The notes under the pieces are model-generated. The model made no database searches, was not told the DNA's origin, and worked only from the letters and a program-made list of their open reading frames with translations. Source: Henckelia pumila (lineage: Eukaryota; Streptophyta; Magnoliopsida; Lamiales; Gesneriaceae). From it: a stretch of 64,000 nt of DNA. The stretch is taken from contig NC_133122.1 in NCBI RefSeq assembly GCF_033568475.1, positions 180,067,449-180,131,448 of the forward strand. The letters run 5' to 3'. Made by a program: the position numbers and the translations under genes. Position 1 is the first letter of the stretch, and each line of letters opens with the position of its first letter. Shown here piece after piece: positions 57,414 through 64,000 of the stretch.

Positions 57414-60400
57414 ATGGCAGACCGCGATGATCAGAGTAGCCATGGCAGTATTGGTGGCCGTTGGGGCGATGCCGATCGGGAGCGTCGTCGAGAACGCCAT
57501 CATCATCGCCATGATGATCAGTGTTTCAGTGTGTGCCAATTTTTGCAGATGGGTCTTAAGCCCTTGGTTGGAGGTGAGTCTCCGGAGGATGCGGAAAACT
57601 TGTTAGACCGCATGGAGACGACTTTCCACACTTTCCACTGTACTGAGGAGCAGAAGATGGAGACACTTGGTTATCTTCTGGACGGACGAGCCCGTAGTTG
57701 GTGGAGGTTTACTTCTGCATCTTTTGTTGCGGCGAGAGGAGTGGCCACCTGGGCCGAATTCCGCACAGCTTTTCAGAAGCTGTATTTTCCTCCTGCACTC
57801 CGTCAGACGAAGACCGATGAGTTACTGAGCTTGCGTCAGGGACCTATGTTTATCGAGGAGTATCAGCAGAAGTTCTTCGATCTGTTATCCTATTGCCCCG
57901 AGATTGCTGACAACTTTGAGATGAAGTACAATCTGTTCCTTCAGGGTCTTAACCCTGAGATTCATGACCGTGTGGCGGTTGAGGATGACATATCCTACAA
58001 GGGTTTGGTGAGCCGTTGTCACCAGGCGGAGGATAGCATTTGGCGGAACATTTATTTTTCTCAGTCTAGGCCTGCGAGTTCTTTGGGTCCCCGTGCGCAG
58101 TTTTTCAAGAAGTCCGGATCCACTTCTTCTTCCTCTGGTTCTGCTGGTGTTGTTTGTTTTGCGAAGAAGGACAAGCGTGATCATTGTGGGAAGAACCATC
58201 CGACCGATCGATGCCGCAAAGCTTCTGGAGCTTGTTTCCGTTGTTGAGAGGTGGGTCATCTCCGGAGGGATTGTCCAATATCTGGGAGAGGCAGTTCTGG
58301 TTCTGGTTCAGGATCGGGTTCTCAGGCCACCGTTCAGCAGAGGTCGCAGGGACAGCCTGCTGGGAGTTCTCACTTGAAGCCGCGGGCTTCTGGCCAGGTG
58401 TTTGCCTTGAGGCATGATCAGGCAGTGGAGGAGAACGAAAAGGTCATTGCAAGTACATTTATGCTATATGGTATACCTGCTCTTGTATTTATTGACACTG
58501 GTGCATCTCATTCCTTCATTTCTGCACGTTTTGTTAAGAGGCATAACTTACCATGCATTGCACTAGATGTATTAGTTTCTGTTTCTACTCCGACGGGTCA
58601 ATCTGTTTTGGCTAAGCGTCTAGTGATGGGTTTCCCTTTAGAATTCGAAGGGAACATTCTGATAGCGAATCTCATGATTCTTGCGATGGATGATTTTGAT
58701 TGTATTCTGGGGATAGACATGCTGACTACCTATCGAGCTTCAGTGGACTGTTATCAGAGATTAGTACGCTTTCATTCGGAATGGAGTGATAGCTGGTTTT
58801 TCTATGGTGAGGGAGCGCGACCCCCGATGCCTTTGGTATCCGCATTGAGAGCCTGTAGAGCTCTAGAGTCTGGCGGGGAAGGATACATTATCTATGCAGT
58901 TGATCTGTCCGCTGAGAGTGTTGGGTTAGAGAGTATTTTGGTTGTGGATGAATTCCCAGATGTTTTTCCTGATGAGATTTCTGGTTTTCCTCCTGTTAGG
59001 GAAGTTGAGTTTGGCATAGAGTTGATGCCAGATACTTCTCCTATTTCTCGAGCACCGTATCATCTGGCTCCGTCAAAGATGAGAGAGTTGAAGAATCAGT
59101 TACAGGATCTTTTGGACAAGGGGTACATTCGTCCTAGTGTATCTCCTTGGGGAGCTTCTGTTCTCTTTGTGAAGAAGGATGAGTCTATGCGGTTGTGCAT
59201 TGACTACCGATAGCTGAATCGGGTTACCGTGAAGAAAAAGTATACTTTGCCTCGTATTGATGACTTGTTTGATCAGCTGCAGGGTACTTCGGTTTATTCC
59301 AAGATTGACTTGAGATCTGGGTATCATCAGATGAGAGTCCGAGATCAGGACATAGCCAAGACTGCATTCCGTACTCGCTATGGGCATTACGAGTTTCTAG
59401 TGATGCCATTTGGATTGAATAATGCACCGGCTATATTTATGGATCTGATGAACCGTGTCTTTAGGTAGTATTTGGACAAGTTTCTCGTGGTCTTCATTGA
59501 CGACATTCTGGTGTATTCGCGTAATGTGGAAGAGCATGTTTCTCACTTGCGGTTGGTACTGCAGACTCTTCGGGATGAGCAGTTGTACGCCAAACTGAGT
59601 AAGTGTGAGTTCTGGATGGATCGAGTGGTCTTTCTTGACCATATCATATCCAGGGAGGGGATTTCTGTTGATTCGAGCAAGATTGAAGCTGTGCTTAATT
59701 GGTCGCATCCGACGACGGTTGCTGAGATCCGTAGTTTTCTGGGTCTAACAGGATATTATCGTCGCTTTATTCTGACCTTCTCTCAGCTAGCTCGACCGTT
59801 GACGCAGCTTACCCACAAGGATGTTGATTTCGAGTGGTCCTCAGAGTGTGAGGAGAATTTTTGTGAGTTTCAATGACGGTTGATTTTTGCGCCAGTGTTG
59901 GCATTACCATCAGGATCTGGAGGGTATGTGGTTTACACAGATGATTCTCTTCAGGGGTTGGGTTGTTTCATGACTCAGAATGGGCATGTGATCGCATATG
60001 CTTCTAGACAGTTGAAGTTGCACGAAGACAATTATCCAGTTCATGATTTAGAGTTGGCAGCCATTGTGTTCGCTTTGAAGATCTGGCGTCATTATCTGTA
60101 TGACGAGAAATTTGAGATCTTCACCGATCACAAGAGTCAAGTATTTGTTCACTCAGGTGGAGTTGAACATGAGGCAGAGACGTTGGATGGATTTGCTTAA
60201 GAACTATGATTGCGAGATTAAGTACCATCCGGGAGCTGCTAATCTCACTGCTGATGCCTTGAGTTGTAAGGTGCGACTATCCACACTTCAGACTTGCTCT
60301 ATGTCTAGTGTGATCGGGGAGTGTTGTTATTTAGGGTATACCTTCAAGCATAAGAAAGGTATGCAGAGTATTCAGATGTTTGCGATACTATCTGAGCCAG

Positions 60401-61827
60401 CTTTTTATTCACGGATTCGGGATGCTCAGATGTCTGATTAAAAGACCCAATGTTTGGCTCGTCTAGCCAACGAGGGTAGTATGTCTGGATTTCACTATCA
60501 GTCAGATGGTTTTCTGTGTTTATCTGGTAGGCTTGTGATTCCGGAGGATGTAGAGTTGCGAGAGGAGATCTTGTCTCAGGCACATCACACTAAGTTGAGT
60601 ATTCATCCGGGAAGCAACAAGATGTACAAGGATCTACGTACTCGGTTTTGGTGGAAGGGGATGAAACGCAGCGTGTATCAGTATGTTTCGAGATGTTTGG
60701 TGTGTCAGCAAGTCAAGGCAGAGCACCGATAATCTGGAGGTTTGCTTCACAGTCTGCCTATTCCTGAGTGAAAATGGGAGTTTCTCCCGATGGATTTTGT
60801 GACCCATTTGCCGGTATCCTCGAAAAATTGTGATGCTATCTGGGTTGTGGTGGACTGACTCACCAAATCAGCGCATTTCATTGCCTATAGCCGAGAGTAC
60901 ACTGTAGATCGTATGGCTCGTTTGTACATTCAGGAGATCATTCGACTTCATGGAGTGCCTGTGAGCATTGTCAGCGATCGATACCCCAGGTTTACTTCTA
61001 GATTTTGGGAGAGTGTTCAACGTGCGATGGGCACTACTCTCAGTTTGAGTACTTCCTATCATCCGGAGACAGATGGTCAGTCAGAACGTACTATACGTAC
61101 TTTTAAGGATATGCTTCTAGCTTGCACTATGGACTTTGGTGCAGCCTGGCAGGATCATTTGCCATTGATCGAGTTCGCGTACAACAACAGCTATCATACT
61201 AGCATTGGGATAACACCTTTTGAGGCGTTGTATGGGCGGCATTGTCGTACTCCACTCTTCTGGGAAGAAGTGGGGAAGAGACAGGCTGAGGGACAGGAGT
61301 TTATCCAGCAGGCAGTAGATGTTGTTGATCAGATCAAGAAACAGATTAAGACTGCACAGGATCGTCAGGCCAGCTATGTTAACAGTAAGCGTAGGCCTCT
61401 GCAGTTTGATGATGAGGAGAAAGTGTTTCTGAGAGTGTAACCTTTCCGCAGAATTCTCAGATTTGGCCTCAAGGGCAAGTTGTCTCCCAGATTTATCGGT
61501 CTGTTTGAGATCTTGGAGAGCATTGGAGATTTGGCTTATCGTTTGGCTTTGCCACCGTATCTGTCCAATATTCATGACGTGTTCCATGTATCTCTGTTGC
61601 GACGGTATGTGGCAGATCCGTCTCATATTCTGCAGCAGTATGAGGTTCAAGTGGATAAGGATTTGACTTATGTTGAGAGACCTATTCGTATCCTGGATCA
61701 TAAGGATAAGGTCTTGCGAAATAAAGTCATTCCTCTGGTTTTAGTTCAATGGCAGCGCCGAGGCACTGAAGAAGCCACTTGGGAGGTGGAAAGCAGGATG
61801 CGTACAGAACATTCTGAGTTGTTTTGA
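57414..61827 (+). pseudogene. Ty3/gypsy chromovirus-like gag-pol with many stops
   Basis: Order gag, protease, RT, RNase H, integrase, chromodomain-like tail. Gag starts at 57414 (AENLLDRMETTFHTF). The zinc knuckle begins CFRC at 58233 and is broken by TGA 58245. Protease has FIDTGASHSFIS near 58488. RT has [10 protein letters not shown] and FIDDILVYS near 59493. RNase H has [12 protein letters not shown]. Integrase has TSYHPETDGQSERTIRT. The C-terminus IRILDHKDKVLRNKVIPLV..EEATWEVE resembles Tekay/Del-type chromodomains. In-frame stops lie at 58245, 59211, 59466, 59874, 60439, 60730, 60769, 60856 and 61438. An apparent 2-bp deletion near 60137 shifts the frame. It cannot make its own proteins. 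Confidence 0.93.
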
Positions 61828-61950
61828 TTTCCTTTCAAGTTGTATTCATTTGTAAACTGTGTAAACGTTTGATTTGAATAAAAGAATGTTTTTGTATCTA
61901 GTTTTACATTCAGTACTTAAGATCTAATTTCGAGGAAGAAATATCTTAAG

Positions 61951-61960
61951 TGGGGGAGAA
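61951..61960 (+). other. Polypurine tract of the gypsy element
   Basis: TGGGGGAGAA immediately before the 3' LTR start TGTAGTAGCC: the plus-strand priming site for reverse transcription. Confidence 0.85.
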
Positions 61961-63254
61961 TGTAGTAGCCCGTACCCAATTAAGGTGATTAAAAGATTAA
62001 TTAATCAAATTGTGAATCAACCAGAACGAAAGCTCCGTTGGCAGAAACGGAAGCTCCGATGGAGATCGGAAGCTCCGGTGTGCAACGGAAGTTCCGATAG
62101 TATTACGTCATGCATGACGTGTGAGACATCGGAAGCTTCAGATCAGAATGGAGGTTCCGATTGCCCCTATCCATTGGCAGCCAATCATATTTTGACACAT
62201 TGCGGATAAGAGAGAATGGAAGCTCCGATGGCGCATCGGAGGTTCCGTTTGTGACCTATAAATATAGGGCCGAGGATTCAGATTTCTTTACCAATTCTGC
62301 GAGTTCTCTCTCTATTCTAGGCTTATTTTAGTAGTTTTAGCCTTCATAGGCTTGACCTGGTGGTCGGCAAGGCGTTCGGGAGACGCAACGGAGTTGTGCC
62401 CTAGTTCTGGAGGCATCGACATCAAAGGGCTAACGACGGACGAAAGTATAACTTTTGCTTCCTAAAAATATTTAGGAGTATGAAATAGCTTAGTTAAGGA
62501 TTTTAGGGCACTACAATGATATTAGTATCATTTGGCAGTGTAGTGCGGATTATAGGCCTAGACCTAGAGTTTGTAGAGCGCGCCTAGTATTTGAGGTATG
62601 AAGGTACTGTTCGAGATATCCTGACTGAGTATGTATGTATTATATGACTGCATGATTTATATGCCATGATTTTATGTTGTATACATTTGCATCTTGAGCT
62701 ATCTCTTTTGAGATGTTTGTTAGTAGGGTTTACCCTATCCTGTTAATGGATGGACGTTCATCGATTTGGGTCCCGCGTATCCACTGGTATTTTCGGTATG
62801 TGAGCCACCTCCTGAAGCGACGACACATGGTGCTACATACCAGGGCCCGGTATGTCTTTGTTATCTGATTCTTGACCTCCAGTCAGTAGACGGTACACTT
62901 GCATGCATGTATACTCATACTCTTGTGCTGAACGTTTTATGCTCACGTCTCGTACTCTGTGTTTCTGGACACCCTATTTCATGGGAAATGTTTGCGATTG
63001 GACGAGGCGGGTGGATCCAAGAGGGGTAGTCAGTGGTTGGCCAGCTGGAGCTTCGTCTAGGTTTTTATTCTGTGTTTTTTGGGTTGATATAACTTTCGAT
63101 TTGGTTGTATAACTATTCGGATATTTACAGGTTTCTTTCCTTGAGATTATAATATTGTTTATGGTTTCCACAGCTTATACGGGTTTACTATTTGATTAAG
63201 TTAATTGCATGCCTAAGTTCTGTTTAGTCGATGATCTCGCTAAGGGTCACTAAA
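61961..63254 (+). mobile_element. 3' LTR of the Ty3/gypsy element
   Basis: 1,294 bp, colinear with 56045-57337. Ends GGGTCACTAAA, then ATTTA (63255-63259), the copy of 56040-56044. The end is TG..AA rather than TG..CA, and both LTRs show it. Confidence 0.9.
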
Positions 63255-64000
63255 ATTTAATACCACAAATCGTCCTCCTGCTAGAACACCTATGGATTTG
63301 GGTACACATTTAGCCAAAAATAAAGGAGATCATGTTTCACAAGTGGAATGTGCAAGGGTAATAGGAAGTTTAATATACCTAACTAACTGTATCCGTCCTG
63401 ATCTTGCATATACAGTAAATAAACATAGTCGATACACAAGTAATCCAAGTGAGGATCATTGGAAAGCATTAATGAGAGGGCTTGGATATTTGAAATACAC
63501 TTCAAGTTATGGATTAGTGTTTACAAAATATCCTGCGGTCCTAGAAGTATATTGTGATGCTAATTGGATTTCTGACCCGAAAGACTCCAAGTATACTAGT
63601 GGATATGTGTTCACAATCGGTAGAGGAGCGGTGTCATGGAGATCTTCTAAGCAAACATGTATAGCTCCGTCGACTATGGAATCCGAGTTCATTGCTTTGG
63701 ATAAAGCTGGAGAAGAAGCCAAATGGCTTCGAAACTTTTTAGAAGATATTCCTTGTTGGAATAAACCGATGTATTCCATTATAATTCATTGTGACAGTCA
63801 GTCAGCAATAGGAAGAGCACAAAGTAGTATGTACAATGGTAAATCTCAACATATTCGTCGGAGACACAATACCATAAGACAATTGATCTCGAATGAGGTT
63901 ATTTCAGTTGACTATGTAAAGTAAAAGGAAAACCTAGCGGATCCACTTACACAATTTATGCACTTTAGCATACTCACTTGAAAGTTTTTTGTGAGTTATT
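63255..64000 (+). pseudogene. Ty1/copia RT/RNase H, third segment, to the window edge
   Basis: Resumes the copia frame directly after the gypsy TSD. Encodes RT end and RNase [18 protein letters not shown]-like sequence near 63364, [39 protein letters not shown], and [21 protein letters not shown] stop at 63922 precedes the usual tail ENLADPLTQ. The 3' LTR must lie right of the window. Confidence 0.88.

Noticed and set aside
61117-61701. 194-codon minus-strand open frame
   Set aside because: Shadow of the gypsy integrase and chromodomain region on the + strand, which has clear family motifs.

Overview
This is a piece of plant nuclear DNA. It has three intron-rich eudicot genes on the + strand, AT-rich spacers with microsatellites, and many transposable elements (MITEs, a SINE, TRIM-like elements, solo LTRs, Ty1/copia and Ty3/gypsy). 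Protein similarity and the common GAGACGGTCTC-ended MITE family suggest an asterid, perhaps Lamiales; that placement is inference only. All exon models come from reading splice sites and recalled family conservation; no alignment or search was run.

Layout. 1-1720: pieces of an unrecognised multi-exon gene on the - strand running off the left edge. 1720-11800: AT-rich spacer with MITEs, including two non-autonomous hAT-like elements with 8-bp target duplications (6707-7437 and 11174-11788). 12519-14929: REVEILLE-type MYB transcription factor (RVE1/RVE7 group), 6 coding exons, 438 aa. 17956-24689: UDP-glucose pyrophosphorylase (UGP), 21 exons, 475 aa. 28948-40445: auxin response factor of the ARF6/ARF8 group (N-terminus most like ARF8), 14 coding exons, 844 aa, with a miR167 site in exon 13 and an antisense tandem TRIM-like array in intron 10. 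41330-41551: a tRNA-derived SINE. 43326-44073: a second TRIM-like element. 44904-46684: a solo LTR.

49200-64000 is a nest of retrotransposons. A decayed Ty1/copia element was interrupted twice: by a 3.7-kb non-coding insertion that looks like a solo LTR (52305-55995, TSD ATTAT), and by a 7.2-kb Ty3/gypsy chromovirus-like element (56045-63254, TSD ATTTA). Only 49 bases of copia sequence lie between the two. Removing each insertion with one TSD copy restores the copia reading frame across both junctions, so the boundaries are well supported.

The three host genes are functionally separate (clock/light-linked transcription, nucleotide-sugar metabolism, auxin response) and share no operon-like organisation. 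I found no CRISPR array, rRNA or tRNA gene, and no convincing new biological system. The best leads are the nested-insertion architecture, the tandem TRIM-like array inside the ARF intron, the MITE abutting the RVE promoter, and an upstream ORF in the ARF leader.
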